Part shown: piece by piece, positions 24,995-33,622 of the stretch | Layout: every line of letters begins with the position of its first letter | Numbering within the stretch: the first letter of the stretch is position 1 | Assembly: GCF_004217145.1 (NCBI RefSeq) | Contig: NZ_SHKR01000015.1 | Location: 62,001 to 126,000, forward strand | Direction of reading: 5' to 3' | Length of the DNA: 64,000 nucleotides | Source of the DNA: Kribbella rubisoli | GTDB taxonomy: Bacteria > Actinomycetota > Actinomycetes > Propionibacteriales > Kribbellaceae | Made by a program: the position numbers and the translations under genes | The notes under the pieces: model-generated | What the model saw: the letters and a program-made list of their open reading frames with translations, nothing else | Told to the model about the DNA's origin: nothing | Databases searched by the model: none

Positions 24995-26180
24995 GCCGTG
25001 AGCCTATCGATCCGGCGGGCCGCATCACCCGGGACAGCGGGCGGGAGAGGATCGCGGAGACGATCAGGGAGGCGGCTGCGAAGGCTGTCATCGTCGGAGC
25101 GGCCGAGGTCAGGTCCGCCAGAGCGCCGGCCAGGATCGCGACCACGCCGAACGTAGTACCACGCAGTGCGGACTCGAGCCCGAGCACCTGTCCGCGCAGC
25201 TCCGCCGGAGTGAGGTCGACGAGGACTTCCTGCTGAGCAAGGGATGCCGAGTAGCCGAAACTCCCGACGGCGACGAGTGCGCAGAGCACAGCGATCGGCA
25301 GCTGGAACGCGAAGCCAAGGAACGGTACGGCGAGGACGAACCGGAGCCACCGTGCCGCGACCCGGCGGCCGTTGCGGGTGAGGAAGCGGCCGACGGTGAG
25401 ATCACCGCTCATCATCCCGGCGGCTCCCGCGGCGAGCAGCCAGCCCGCGCGCGGTCCGGCGTACGGGACGAAGAGGGCCTCGCAGCCGACGATCAGGCCG
25501 TTGGGAAGGGTCAGTGCGAGTAGAAGCGGACGGGTGCGCTTCTGCGCGAGGAGTGTGCGGTTGCCGCGCCAGGTCTCGGCGAGACCCGTCCGGGCGACCC
25601 GGCGTGGCGGACGATCCTGCAGGCCGAACCGGACGACCGGTACGGCGAGGGTGGCGAAGCCGGTCGCGATCCAGAGGACCGTGGACGGGCTGACAGCCTG
25701 CAGCAAGATGCCCGCGATGCCGAAGCCGGCGATCTGCATCGCGCCGACCGACAGGTTCATCGCGGACCGGCCGAGGATGAACTGGTCGTCGTGCACCACT
25801 TCGCCGAGCAGCCCGTAGCGGACGCCGGCGCCGATCGACAAACCGTAGGCGAGGGTGAGCGACAGCACGAGACGCAGGCCGGGGGAGAGATCGAGCGCCG
25901 CTTGGATGCCGACCGCAACGGCCGAACCGGCCGCGAGCAGCGTGAGGATCTGCCGGGGCCGGGCGGTGTCCGCGGCCGACATCAGCGTGGAGACGCCGAG
26001 CACCTGGGCGAGCGACGGACCGAACATGATCGTCGCCGCGAGCAGCGCGGATCCGGTCGTGGCGTCGACCACGATCGCCAGCGTCAGGCTGGTCATCGTC
26101 GAGGACGCGTTGCCCAACGCGCTGCCGATCCACAGATTGCGGAACTCGCGGTTGGCGAAGATCTGCGTGTACGTGCTCAT
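24933..26180 (-). CDS. MFS-type transporter
   Basis: A 415-residue protein with about twelve membrane segments, starting MSTYTQIFANREFRNLWIGSALGNASS, the typical opening of drug/metabolite efflux MFS proteins of the DHA/MFS_3 type. No substrate motif is legible. It overlaps the downstream ATPase gene by 62 bp and is divergent from the ArsR-like regulator, which probably controls it. Confidence 0.85.
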   Translation of the reverse strand: MSTYTQIFANREFRNLWIGSALGNASSTMTSLTLAIVVDATTGSALLAATIMFGPSLAQVLGVSTLMSAADTARPRQILTLLAAGSAVAVGIQAALDLSPGLRLVLSLTLAYGLSIGAGVRYGLLGEVVHDDQFILGRSAMNLSVGAMQIAGFGIAGILLQAVSPSTVLWIATGFATLAVPVVRFGLQDRPPRRVARTGLAETWRGNRTLLAQKRTRPLLLALTLPNGLIVGCEALFVPYAGPRAGWLLAAGAAGMMSGDLTVGRFLTRNGRRVAARWLRFVLAVPFLGFAFQLPIAVLCALVAVGSFGYSASLAQQEVLVDLTPAELRGQVLGLESALRGTTFGVVAILAGALADLTSAAPTMTAFAAASLIVSAILSRPLSRVMRPAGSIGSRHGSGPAAESLETVRAAGDPG

Positions 26181-26218
26181 GACGGACACCATCGACCGCG
26201 GGCTGCTCGACGCCTACA

Positions 26219-26238
26219 GTTTCGGATGGAGGCGAAAC
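26219..26238. promoter_or_regulatory. Inverted repeat over the ribosome site of the ArsR-like gene
   Basis: GTTTCG (26219-26224) and CGAAAC (26233-26238) are perfectly complementary with an 8-base gap that contains the GGAGG ribosome site of the gene starting at 26240. Likely an autoregulatory operator, or a hairpin masking the ribosome site. Confidence 0.45.
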
Positions 26239-26239
26239 G

Positions 26240-27196
26240 TTGTCCGAATTCCTTGTCGATGCCGACACCCTGGTGAACGCCCGGTTCGGTACGTCGCAGC
26301 TCACCGAGACGGTGTCGGCGCTGAAGCTACTGCGGACGCCGGTCGAGCCTTGGTATCGGCCGTGGAAGGACGCGCACACTGCCGCATACCAGGCGGCGCT
26401 GGCGGCGAACCCGGTCTGGGCGGCGATCGTCGACAACGCCTTCGGGACCAGCTGGGCGGCCGACTTCTTCACCGTCCCGCCCCTCCAGCCGGACCTTGCC
26501 CTGGACACGGAGCTCGAGTACCTGACCTCGTTGGACGATGAGCGGATCCGCGCGGACCTGAGCGTCGTACGCACGCCGCTGTCGCCGATCCTGCTCTCGT
26601 CGTCCGGGCTGGCCGCGGAGGCTGCTGACTTGTTGCGGTGGATCTGGCGCGTGACTATCGAGCCGGAGTGGCCGCGGCGGTTGCGGGTGCTGCAGGCCGA
26701 CATCGTGTCGCGGACGTCGCGGCTCAGCGAGCAGGGCTGGTCCGGGGTGCTCCGCGGATTGGGGCCGGACGTGCGGTGGCTCGGCGAGGGGCGGATCCAG
26801 GTCAACCGCTGGGACTATCCGCCCACCGATGTTCGCGGACGGGACCTGATGTTCATCGCGGCGCATACGCAGCGGGTGAATGTGAGCTGGCGGTTGCCGG
26901 ACCGCTTCGCGCTGGCCTACCCGGTCACCGGCATCTTCGCGACCACGGCGACGCCGGACGAGCCGTTGGTGCAGCTGCTCGGGCGCAACCGTGCGCGCAT
27001 CCTGGTCGAGGCTGCGGCACCCGTGAGCACGACGCTGCTGGTCGCGACGACCGGTTTGTCGCTGGCGACGATCTCCGACCATCTCCGGGTGCTGACCGAC
27101 AGCGGGTTGCTGGAACGCCGCCGGTCCGGGCGGTCGGTCTTGTACTGGCAGTCCGACACCGGCCGTCGCGTGGTGGGACGGCCGGTGTCGGGCTGA
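26240..27196 (+). CDS. DUF5937/ArsR-type winged-helix regulator
   Basis: A 318-residue protein. The N-terminal two thirds (MSEFLVDADTLVNARFGTSQLTETVSALKLL...) matches the DUF5937 type found fused to ArsR domains in actinobacteria. The C-terminal winged helix reads TTLLVATTGLSLATISDHLRVLTDSGLLERRRSGRSVLYW. Start is TTG 26240 with GGAGG eight bases upstream. No metal-binding cysteine pair is present, so it is probably not a metal sensor. Divergent from the MFS transporter, which it likely represses. Confidence 0.85.
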   Translation: MSEFLVDADTLVNARFGTSQLTETVSALKLLRTPVEPWYRPWKDAHTAAYQAALAANPVWAAIVDNAFGTSWAADFFTVPPLQPDLALDTELEYLTSLDDERIRADLSVVRTPLSPILLSSSGLAAEAADLLRWIWRVTIEPEWPRRLRVLQADIVSRTSRLSEQGWSGVLRGLGPDVRWLGEGRIQVNRWDYPPTDVRGRDLMFIAAHTQRVNVSWRLPDRFALAYPVTGIFATTATPDEPLVQLLGRNRARILVEAAAPVSTTLLVATTGLSLATISDHLRVLTDSGLLERRRSGRSVLYWQSDTGRRVVGRPVSG

Positions 27197-27239
27197 AGGC
27201 GTCCGTCGAACGAACGCCGGGGCTCGCCCAGCTGGGCAG

Positions 27240-29642
27240 CTAGCGCAGGATCTCCAGTTCGGCCGTGAGTGCGAGATCCGACACGGACGAGCCGGCTCGG
27301 AGGGTGAAGGTGCCTGGCTCGGTGGTCCAGCCGTCCTGCCAGTGTTCGAAGGTGTGGTCGTGCAGGGTGACCGTGATCTCGCGTGCCTGCCCGGCGTCGA
27401 GGCGTACGACGGCGAAGCCCGCCAGCCAGCGCACCGGTCGATCGACCGTGCTGTCGGCGCGTTCGGCGTACACCTGGACGACGTGCTTGCCGGCGCGGTC
27501 GCCGGTGTTGCGGACGGTCAGCGCGACCGATGTCGGGTCGTTGGCGCGGAGGTCGGACAGCTCCCAAGTGGTGTACCCGAGGCCGTGGCCGAACTCGTAC
27601 GCCGGCTCGGTGCCAGCCTTGAGCCAAGCGCGGTAGCCGACGTGGATGCCCTCGTCGTACCGCACGACGCCGTCCTTCGGGGTGACGTCGATGACCGGTA
27701 CGTCGGCCTCCTCGCGCGGCCAGGTGGTCGGGAGACGACCGCCGGGCTCGGTCCGGCCGAGGAGTACGTCGGCGAGCGCGTCGCCGTACTGCTGGCCACC
27801 GAAGTACGTCGCCAGCACGGCCGCGACGTCGTCCCGCCAGGGGAGGAGGACGGGGGAGCCGGCGTTGACCACGACGACCGTGCGCGGGTTGGCGGCCGCG
27901 ACCGCGCGGACGAGGTCGTCCTGGCGGCCGGGCAGTGCGAGCGACGTACGGTCGTAGCCTTCGGATTCGACCTTCGAATTGGTGCCTACGACAACCAGTG
28001 CGACGTCCGCGGCGCGGGCCGCCGCGACAGCCTCGTCGATCAGGGCCTGCGGGTCGTCGTTGCCGGGCTCGACGCCGACGACGATGCCGAACGCGTTGCT
28101 CAGACCGCCTTCCAGCTTGGGCAGATCGAGCTCGACGCGGATATCGACCGGCGTACCGGCGGTCACCTCGAGCGGTGTGGAGATCGACGGCGGTGAGAGC
28201 AGCGCGGCGCCGAGGTCGGTGCCCACCGGAATCGCGGTGTCCTCCCGGAGGAGGTTGCTGTCGGCAAAGATCCGGCCGCGGCCGACCGAGGCGAAGCCGA
28301 GCTTGATCGCACCGGATTCGGCCGGGGTCCAGGTGGTGCGGAACTCGAAGACCGTGGACTCGGCGATCGGTGCGTCGCCGCCGAGGTAGACGAGGGCGCT
28401 GGAGAAGCGGTCCTCGGCGTACAGCTCGGTGCCATCGGCGGTCAGGAAGCGTACGTGGGCGCCGCGCTCGCCGGTCTGCGGGTTGGTCATGGTTGCCGGT
28501 GGCAACTCGCCGACGCCCTCCTGGACGACGGCGCCGAGCGAGTAGGTGACCTCGGCGTTCGGGAGTGCCTTGCGGATTCCGTCGAGCGGGGAGACGACGG
28601 CCGACGGGATCACGGTCGCGCTGCCGCCACCCTGGGTGCGGGCGTCGCGGGCGTTGTGTCCGATGACGGCGACGCGTTGGAGCTCGGCCCACGGCAGTTC
28701 GCTCTTATTGGTGAGCAGGACGGTGCCTTCGGCGGCCGCCCTCCGAGCGAAGGCGACGCCGTCCACCTGCGGTACGTCGGCCGGCTTCTCGTAGCCTTCG
28801 AGGGCGCCGACGCGGGCGGCCAGAGCGAGGATGCGCAGGACCTTGCGGTCGATCGCGTCTTCCTTGACCTCGCCGGAACGGACAGCCTCGACGAGTGCGT
28901 CGCCCCAGGCGCCGACCGGGCCGGGCATCGCGAGGTCCTGGGAGTGCTTGGCGCTCTCCACGCTGCGGACCGCGGTCCAGTCGCTGACCACGACGCCGTC
29001 GAAGCCCCAGTCGGTGTTCAGCGGGGTCTCGAGCAGGTCGTTCTCGGAGGCGGTCGCGCCGTTGATCGAGTTGTACGCGCTCATCACGAGCCACGCCTTC
29101 GACTCGGTCACGGCCTTCTCGAACGCGAGCAGGTAGACCTCGCGGAGCGTGCGCTCGTCGACCACGACGTTCGCGGTGAAGCGATCGGTCTCGAAGTCGT
29201 TCGCCACGTAGTGCTTCGGGGTGGCGCCGACGCCGAGCTCCTGGACGCCGGCGACGTACGCCGCGGCGAGCTCCGCGGTCAGCACCGGGTCCTCGCTGAA
29301 CGCCTCGAAGTGCCGGCCGCCGAGTGGGGAACGATGCAGGTTGATCGTCGGGCCGAGGACGACGTCGACATTCTTCCGGCGGGCCTCCAGCGCCGACACC
29401 ACGCCGTACCGATGGGCGATCTCGACGTCCCAGGAGGACGAGAGGGCGGTGGCGGACGGGAGGTTGAGCGACGGGTCGCGCTCGTCCCAGACCGGGCCGC
29501 GGACACCGCTCGGGCCGTCGGACAGCACCATCGAGCGGAGGCCGATCGCGGGCAGCGCGTAGGTCGACCAGAAGTCCTGGCCGGTGAGGATCCGGACCTT
29601 GTCCTCGAGGGTGAGCCGGCCGAGCAGGTCGTCGAAGTTCAT
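27240..29642 (-). CDS. Glycoside hydrolase family 3 enzyme with PA14 insertion
   Basis: An 800-residue GH3 enzyme without signal peptide. The nucleophile lies in GVVVSDWTAV (Asp221). KHYVANDFETDR and GPTINLHRSPLGGRHFEAFSEDP are classic family signatures. Between the two halves of the sandwich domain is a PA14-like segment (about residues 380-510) as in the yeast KmBglI type, which shapes the active site for short aryl- or oligo-glucosides. A fibronectin-III-like domain closes the protein. It is divergent from the TetR gene at 29689. It differs clearly in sequence from the GH3 at 20071, so the two are not recent duplicates. Confidence 0.92.
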   Translation of the reverse strand: MNFDDLLGRLTLEDKVRILTGQDFWSTYALPAIGLRSMVLSDGPSGVRGPVWDERDPSLNLPSATALSSSWDVEIAHRYGVVSALEARRKNVDVVLGPTINLHRSPLGGRHFEAFSEDPVLTAELAAAYVAGVQELGVGATPKHYVANDFETDRFTANVVVDERTLREVYLLAFEKAVTESKAWLVMSAYNSINGATASENDLLETPLNTDWGFDGVVVSDWTAVRSVESAKHSQDLAMPGPVGAWGDALVEAVRSGEVKEDAIDRKVLRILALAARVGALEGYEKPADVPQVDGVAFARRAAAEGTVLLTNKSELPWAELQRVAVIGHNARDARTQGGGSATVIPSAVVSPLDGIRKALPNAEVTYSLGAVVQEGVGELPPATMTNPQTGERGAHVRFLTADGTELYAEDRFSSALVYLGGDAPIAESTVFEFRTTWTPAESGAIKLGFASVGRGRIFADSNLLREDTAIPVGTDLGAALLSPPSISTPLEVTAGTPVDIRVELDLPKLEGGLSNAFGIVVGVEPGNDDPQALIDEAVAAARAADVALVVVGTNSKVESEGYDRTSLALPGRQDDLVRAVAAANPRTVVVVNAGSPVLLPWRDDVAAVLATYFGGQQYGDALADVLLGRTEPGGRLPTTWPREEADVPVIDVTPKDGVVRYDEGIHVGYRAWLKAGTEPAYEFGHGLGYTTWELSDLRANDPTSVALTVRNTGDRAGKHVVQVYAERADSTVDRPVRWLAGFAVVRLDAGQAREITVTLHDHTFEHWQDGWTTEPGTFTLRAGSSVSDLALTAELEILR

Positions 29643-29661
29643 GGCGAAGACTGTACGTGCG

Positions 29662-29684
29662 AAAACCGAGTGATGCTAGGTTTT
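29662..29684. promoter_or_regulatory. Inverted repeat in the GH3/TetR divergent gap
   Basis: AAAACC (29662-29667) and GGTTTT (29679-29684) are complementary with 11 bases between. The gap is only 46 bp, so TetR binding here could repress both genes. TAGGTT (29677-29682) followed by ATG 29689 suggests a leaderless tetR transcript. Confidence 0.5.
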
Positions 29685-29688
29685 GGGT

Positions 29689-30264
29689 ATGGCAACTTCC
29701 AGAGGTCCGTACGCGAAGGGTGTCGCGAAGCGGGAGGAGATCCTGCGGGCCGCCCTCGAGGTGATCGCGCGCCACGGCTACCGGAAGACGTCGACACGTG
29801 AACTGGCCGCCGCGGTCGGGCTCAGCGAGGCGGGGTTGCTGCACTACTTCGGCTCCAAGGAGAAGCTCTTCGAGGCCGTACTGCGAGCCCGCGACGAGGC
29901 AGACCGCTCCCGCTTCGCCGACGCCGCCGATCCGATCGAACTGCTGGCCGCTGCGGTCCGGCACAACGGATCGGTACCAGGTCTCGTCGAGCTCTATTCC
30001 ACCTTCTCCGCCGAGGCCGGCGACCCCGATCACAACTCCCACACGTACTTCGTCGACCGCTACGCCGCCATCCGCGCTTCCCTGGCCGACGCAATCCGCA
30101 CCCGCCAGTCAGCCGGCACGTTCAACCCGTCGGCCGACCCGGAAACCATCGCCACGGTCCTGATAGCTCTCTCCGACGGCCTACAGATCCAATCCCAGTA
30201 CGCCCTATCCGCCGACCCGGCCGACCTCTTCGACAACCTGCTGGATCTACTGCGCGATAGTTGA
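29689..30264 (+). CDS. TetR family regulator
   Basis: A 191-residue regulator with helix-turn-helix KREEILRAALEVIARHGYRKTSTRELAAAVGLSEAGLLHYFGSKEKLFEAVL, seen here as successive short motifs (STRELAAAVGLSEAGLLHYF is the recognition part). The C-terminal ligand domain contains HTYFVDRYAAIRASLADAI. ATG 29689 is used because the family homology starts at once and a leaderless -10 box fits. It probably controls the divergent GH3 gene, an unusual choice of regulator for a glycosidase. Confidence 0.88.
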   Translation: MATSRGPYAKGVAKREEILRAALEVIARHGYRKTSTRELAAAVGLSEAGLLHYFGSKEKLFEAVLRARDEADRSRFADAADPIELLAAAVRHNGSVPGLVELYSTFSAEAGDPDHNSHTYFVDRYAAIRASLADAIRTRQSAGTFNPSADPETIATVLIALSDGLQIQSQYALSADPADLFDNLLDLLRDS

Positions 30265-30267
30265 ACC

Positions 30268-31083
30268 ATGACGAGCCCCGCCGAAGACTCCATCACCCCG
30301 GCCGAGCCGTCCGCACCTTCAGTACCCGTCGGGGTCAGCCGGCGGGTGCTCACCCGGGAGATCTGGCTTGTCCTGGCGTTGTCCTTGGGTGCCTCCGGGG
30401 TGGCGGCTGTCATTTCGTTCGCCGGGGTGTTGACCTCGGCCAAGCCGATCAGTGGGCAGACGGCGGTGATTGTGGGGTCGCGGGCGCCGGGGCGGCCTTG
30501 GCTGGATTTGAGTTGGCAGGTGTTTGCGATCGTGACCGCGCTGGTGCCTGTGGCGCTGGTCGGGCACTTTCTCGCGCGGGGTGGCGAGACCCTGCGGACG
30601 ATCGGCTTCGATCTGCGCGACCGGCTGCGGGATCTCGGGCGCGGTACGGCGATCGCGGCGATCATCGGCGGTGCCGGCCTGTTGTTCTACATCGGTGCAC
30701 ACGCGACCGGCGCCAACTTGACCGTCGATCCGTCGCAGCTGCCCGACTACTGGTGGCGGATCCCGATCCTGATCGCGGTCTCCGCGCAGAACGCCGTACT
30801 CGAGGAAGTCGTCGTGCTCGGCTACCTCAACCACCGGCTCGACCAACTCGGCTGGTCCGTACGACGGGCGACCGTGACCAGTTCGCTCATCCGCGGCTCG
30901 TACCACCTCTACCAGGGCCTCGGCGGCTTCGCCGGCAACGTGATCATGGGCGTGATCTTCACCTGGCTGTATCGCCGCTGGGGCCGGATCATGCCGCTCG
31001 TGGTCGCCCACACCCTGATCGACACCGCCGCGCTGATCGGCGCGACGTACCTGCTGGGCAAAGTCTCCTGGCTACCCAGTTGA
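30268..31083 (+). CDS. CPBP family intramembrane protease-like protein
   Basis: A 271-residue membrane protein with about seven to eight membrane segments. The CPBP (Abi) core is present: motif 1 LEEVVVLGYLNHRL, motif 2 around SLIRGSYHLYQGLGGFAGNVIMG, motif 3 VVAHTLIDTAAL. The usual EExxxR arginine is replaced by Leu, a variant common in actinobacterial members. It begins three bases after the TetR stop and may share its transcript. Substrate unknown; some relatives process peptides or contribute to bacteriocin immunity. Confidence 0.82.
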   Translation: MTSPAEDSITPAEPSAPSVPVGVSRRVLTREIWLVLALSLGASGVAAVISFAGVLTSAKPISGQTAVIVGSRAPGRPWLDLSWQVFAIVTALVPVALVGHFLARGGETLRTIGFDLRDRLRDLGRGTAIAAIIGGAGLLFYIGAHATGANLTVDPSQLPDYWWRIPILIAVSAQNAVLEEVVVLGYLNHRLDQLGWSVRRATVTSSLIRGSYHLYQGLGGFAGNVIMGVIFTWLYRRWGRIMPLVVAHTLIDTAALIGATYLLGKVSWLPS

Positions 31084-31145
31084 AAACTGGACGAGTGTCA
31101 AGACTGACACGTAACCGATCGGGGCCTTGACGGGTTGAGGTTGTC

Positions 31146-31466
31146 GTGACAGTTAACGGGGAAATCACCAGTCTGCCCGAAATCGATGCCGGTCTGGCCG
31201 CCGCGGCGCTCGCAGTGTTCGCGCACCGCCACGAGGTCGTCCACCTGCTGTACGCCGCCTCCGACGAGCCGGACGCGCTCGCCCGGATCGGCGACCTGCT
31301 CCGGGTCGACGAGACAACCATCGCGCGCGTCCTGGACCAGCCGCTGCGCTGGATGCTGCCGCAGTTCCGCACCGAACTCGAGACGATCGCCTCCATGCCG
31401 GACCCCACGATCACGGTCCCAGCAGTAGACCCCGCGGTGGACCTCGAGCCGGCACCGACCAGCTGA
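31146..31466 (+). CDS. Small protein resembling the GyrA/ParC coiled-coil region
   Basis: A 106-residue soluble protein. Residues about 18-68 (AAALAVFAHRHEVVHLLYAASDEPDALARIGDLLRVDETTIARVLDQPLRWM, seen as consecutive motifs) match the order of conserved positions in the GyrA stretch that reads ..LdnidevIaiIRaSkd..eA...L...f.ls..Qa.aILdM.Lr.L. The catalytic tyrosine domain and the beta-pinwheel are absent. It starts at GTG 31146. It may interact with gyrase or DNA, but this is inference from a short match; otherwise it is a hypothetical protein. Confidence 0.6.
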   Translation: MTVNGEITSLPEIDAGLAAAALAVFAHRHEVVHLLYAASDEPDALARIGDLLRVDETTIARVLDQPLRWMLPQFRTELETIASMPDPTITVPAVDPAVDLEPAPTS

Positions 31467-31504
31467 GCTGCAGGACGGCACCGCTCCGACGCTAGGTTGG
31501 AGCG

Positions 31505-32029
31505 GTGCAGACGTATGGGCGGGACCTGCTGGAGATCGCGGACGAACTGACGACGGCGTACGTCGAGGTGTTCACGTCACCGCCGTTCGAGCACCGGGAC
31601 CCCGAGCAGACCCGGATCGCGTTCCGGAAGCGGCTCGAGGGGGACGTGGAGCGGGACGGGTTCCAGGCGTGGATCGAGCGTACAGAGGACGGGCGGATCG
31701 CCGGGTTCGTCACCGGCTGGACGACGCCGGCGCCGTTCCGGACCGACCGGTCGTACGGCAGCGTCCTCGACCGGATCGGCGCTGAGCAGGTCGACGAATT
31801 CCTCGTCGGCGCGTTCGAGGTGGACGAGCTCGGCGTACTCGAACACGCCCGCGGCACCGGCCTCGCCCGGCGCCTGCTCGAAACGGCCACCCGTGAGCGC
31901 TCCCGCGCCTGGCTGCTGGCCTGGAACCAGAACCACGACGCGATCGCGTTCTACCGCCACCTCGGCTGGCAGGAGCCCGAGGTCCGCGGCCCCGAGACCG
32001 ACATCCTCGTCTTCACCGCCACCCACTGA
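31505..32029 (+). CDS. GNAT family N-acetyltransferase
   Basis: A 174-residue acetyltransferase. The acetyl-CoA-binding motif A is visible as VDELGVLEHARGTGLARRLLETAT, and the terminal motif as AWNQNHDAIAFYRHLGWQEPEV. GTG 31505 starts the protein. No acceptor can be assigned. It converges on the amidohydrolase gene across a large palindromic element. Confidence 0.88.
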   Translation: MQTYGRDLLEIADELTTAYVEVFTSPPFEHRDPEQTRIAFRKRLEGDVERDGFQAWIERTEDGRIAGFVTGWTTPAPFRTDRSYGSVLDRIGAEQVDEFLVGAFEVDELGVLEHARGTGLARRLLETATRERSRAWLLAWNQNHDAIAFYRHLGWQEPEVRGPETDILVFTATH

Positions 32030-32059
32030 CCCCACCCGCCCCCGCCCCCGACCCAGCCC

Positions 32060-32160
32060 GTCCGCCCTCTGAGGGGTCAACCCCTGAGCTGGTCGGTTAG
32101 GCAGTCAGAATCTGAGGGGTCAACCCGCCATCTGAGGGGTTGACCCCTCAGAGGGCGGAC
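32060..32160. repeat. Long palindromic element with three copies of one 15-16-bp unit, likely bidirectional terminator
   Basis: A perfect 25-bp inverted repeat has arms at 32060-32084 and 32136-32160. The unit TCTGAGGGGTCAACCC occurs at 32069 and 32111 and, with the two central bases swapped and in reverse sense, at 32131. Therefore either the outer arms pair, or the left unit folds on itself (GGGG-TCAA-CCCC) while the middle unit pairs with the right. It sits between two convergent genes. Confidence 0.8.
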
Positions 32161-32165
32161 CGGGG

Positions 32166-32897
32166 TCAGAGAGCGAAGAGGTCGGCGGCGTTGCGGTGGG
32201 TGATGGCCTCGTGCTCGGCGGCCGTCAGCTCGGCGGCTTCGAGCGCACCCAGCGCGACCGACGGGTCGATCAACGTCGCATCGGTCCCGAACATCAGACG
32301 GCTCGGGCCGATCTGGTCGAGGATCCAGCGGATCCGGTTCGCCTCCGGCGCGGACCAGCACGGCTCGAACCAGATCCGGTCGGACCGGTCGGCCGCCTCC
32401 GGCACCCGCGGCCAGCCGTTCGCGCCCATGTGACCGGCGAGCACCCGCGCCTCGGGGACCCGGGCCGCGACGTCGGCGAGATCGACGACGGTGTTGCCCC
32501 AGGTGTGCACGAGCGTCGGCAGGCCGTACTCCGTGGTGAGCTCGATCGCGGCCTGCATCGCGGGCGAGCTGATCGGCGTCCGGCTGTACTCGCTGTGGAT
32601 CTTCGCGCCGACCCACCGCGACCGTCCGTCCCCGGCGAGCAGTACGTCGAGGTCGGTCCGGGCTTCGTCGAGGCGGCGCGGGTCGACGACGATCATGCCG
32701 CGCAGGCGCTCGTCGACCGGGAGCTGTTCGGCGAGCGAGCGGTTGCCGAGCGGGGCGTCGTACACGATGCCCTCGATCGACGAGACCAGTTGGAGGTCGA
32801 TGCCGAAGCGGTCGATCAGGTCGATGTTGACGTCGATGCTCGCGGTGTCCATCGAGAAGAACCACGGACCCCAATGGGCGTGTACGTCGATCAGCAT
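32166..32897 (-). CDS. Metal-dependent amidohydrolase family protein
   Basis: A 243-residue TIM-barrel hydrolase of the amidohydrolase_2 type. Metal ligands are visible in DVHAHWG (HxH at strand 1), LVHTWGN, GHMGANG and FGTDATLID. This family hydrolyses or decarboxylates cyclic and aromatic substrates using Zn or Mn. It is the last gene of the operon descending from 38819; its ATG overlaps the previous gene by 7 bp. Substrate unknown. Confidence 0.88.
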   Translation of the reverse strand: MLIDVHAHWGPWFFSMDTASIDVNIDLIDRFGIDLQLVSSIEGIVYDAPLGNRSLAEQLPVDERLRGMIVVDPRRLDEARTDLDVLLAGDGRSRWVGAKIHSEYSRTPISSPAMQAAIELTTEYGLPTLVHTWGNTVVDLADVAARVPEARVLAGHMGANGWPRVPEAADRSDRIWFEPCWSAPEANRIRWILDQIGPSRLMFGTDATLIDPSVALGALEAAELTAAEHEAITHRNAADLFAL

Positions 32898-33622
32898 GCG
32901 GGCTCCAGAAGGGTCTTGAGGCTGCGGCTCCCGGCCTGCGCGATCTCGTCGGGGCTGAGCTTGGACGTCAGCAGCCGGCGGACCACCGAGCGGGTCTCGT
33001 GGAACGGCGTACGGCAGCCGAGCACGAGCCGCTCCGCGCCGACCTCCGCGGCCACGATCTCGAGCGAGTCAGGTCCGGTCAGCATCCGGGTCGAGGTGTG
33101 GAAACCGGGCTCCGAGCGGGCCATGATCACGAAGTCGCCGAGGTAGTAGAAGTGCGTGTCGAGGAAGACCACCCGCGCCCCGAGCCCGCAGAGCGCCGGA
33201 CCGACCTTGCGTACGTCGCCCTCGGTGAAGATCGTCACGCCGGCGTCGACCAGCAGCTGCACGACGTGGCCGAACGACGGGAAGCTCGGCTCCACGCTCT
33301 GCGCGGTCGGCGCCAACCGCACCGCTCGCGGCGGAGCGTCACCCGACAGCAGCCGCTCCAGCTCCCTCTCGGCGCCCAACGGATCGCGCAGGTCCAGCAC
33401 CGGGCACGACGTCCACCCGTTGCCATTAGCAACCTTGTCCGCCTCGTCGTTCCCCGACGGTACGTCGAAGTGCACCGCCCGAAGCGCGGACACGACCCCG
33501 CCGGAGATCCCGCTCCCATCGAGGACGCCCCGCACCTTCTCGGGCCGGCCCCAGCGCCCCGTCGTCACGTCGTGCCCGACCAGGATGTCGCAATCGAGCA
33601 GCAGGGGAGTGTCGTCGGTCAC
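32891..33622 (-). CDS. Amidohydrolase-like protein lacking the metal-binding motif
   Basis: A 243-residue protein of the same length and fold pattern as its downstream neighbour. Where the metal HxH should be it reads LLLDCDILVGHD. Later strands read TIFTEGD, FLDTHFYYLGDF and LVLGCRTPFHETR, so most ligands are missing or displaced. It is probably a non-catalytic partner of the active amidohydrolase, or uses a different mechanism. Start GTG 33622 overlaps the stop of a small upstream reading frame (GTGA). Same operon. Confidence 0.75.
   Translation of the reverse strand: MTDDTPLLLDCDILVGHDVTTGRWGRPEKVRGVLDGSGISGGVVSALRAVHFDVPSGNDEADKVANGNGWTSCPVLDLRDPLGAERELERLLSGDAPPRAVRLAPTAQSVEPSFPSFGHVVQLLVDAGVTIFTEGDVRKVGPALCGLGARVVFLDTHFYYLGDFVIMARSEPGFHTSTRMLTGPDSLEIVAAEVGAERLVLGCRTPFHETRSVVRRLLTSKLSPDEIAQAGSRSLKTLLEPAC

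Noticed and set aside
26917..28692. 591-codon minus-strand arginine-rich frame
   Set aside because: Lies over the second GH3 gene in another frame; composition typical of shadows.
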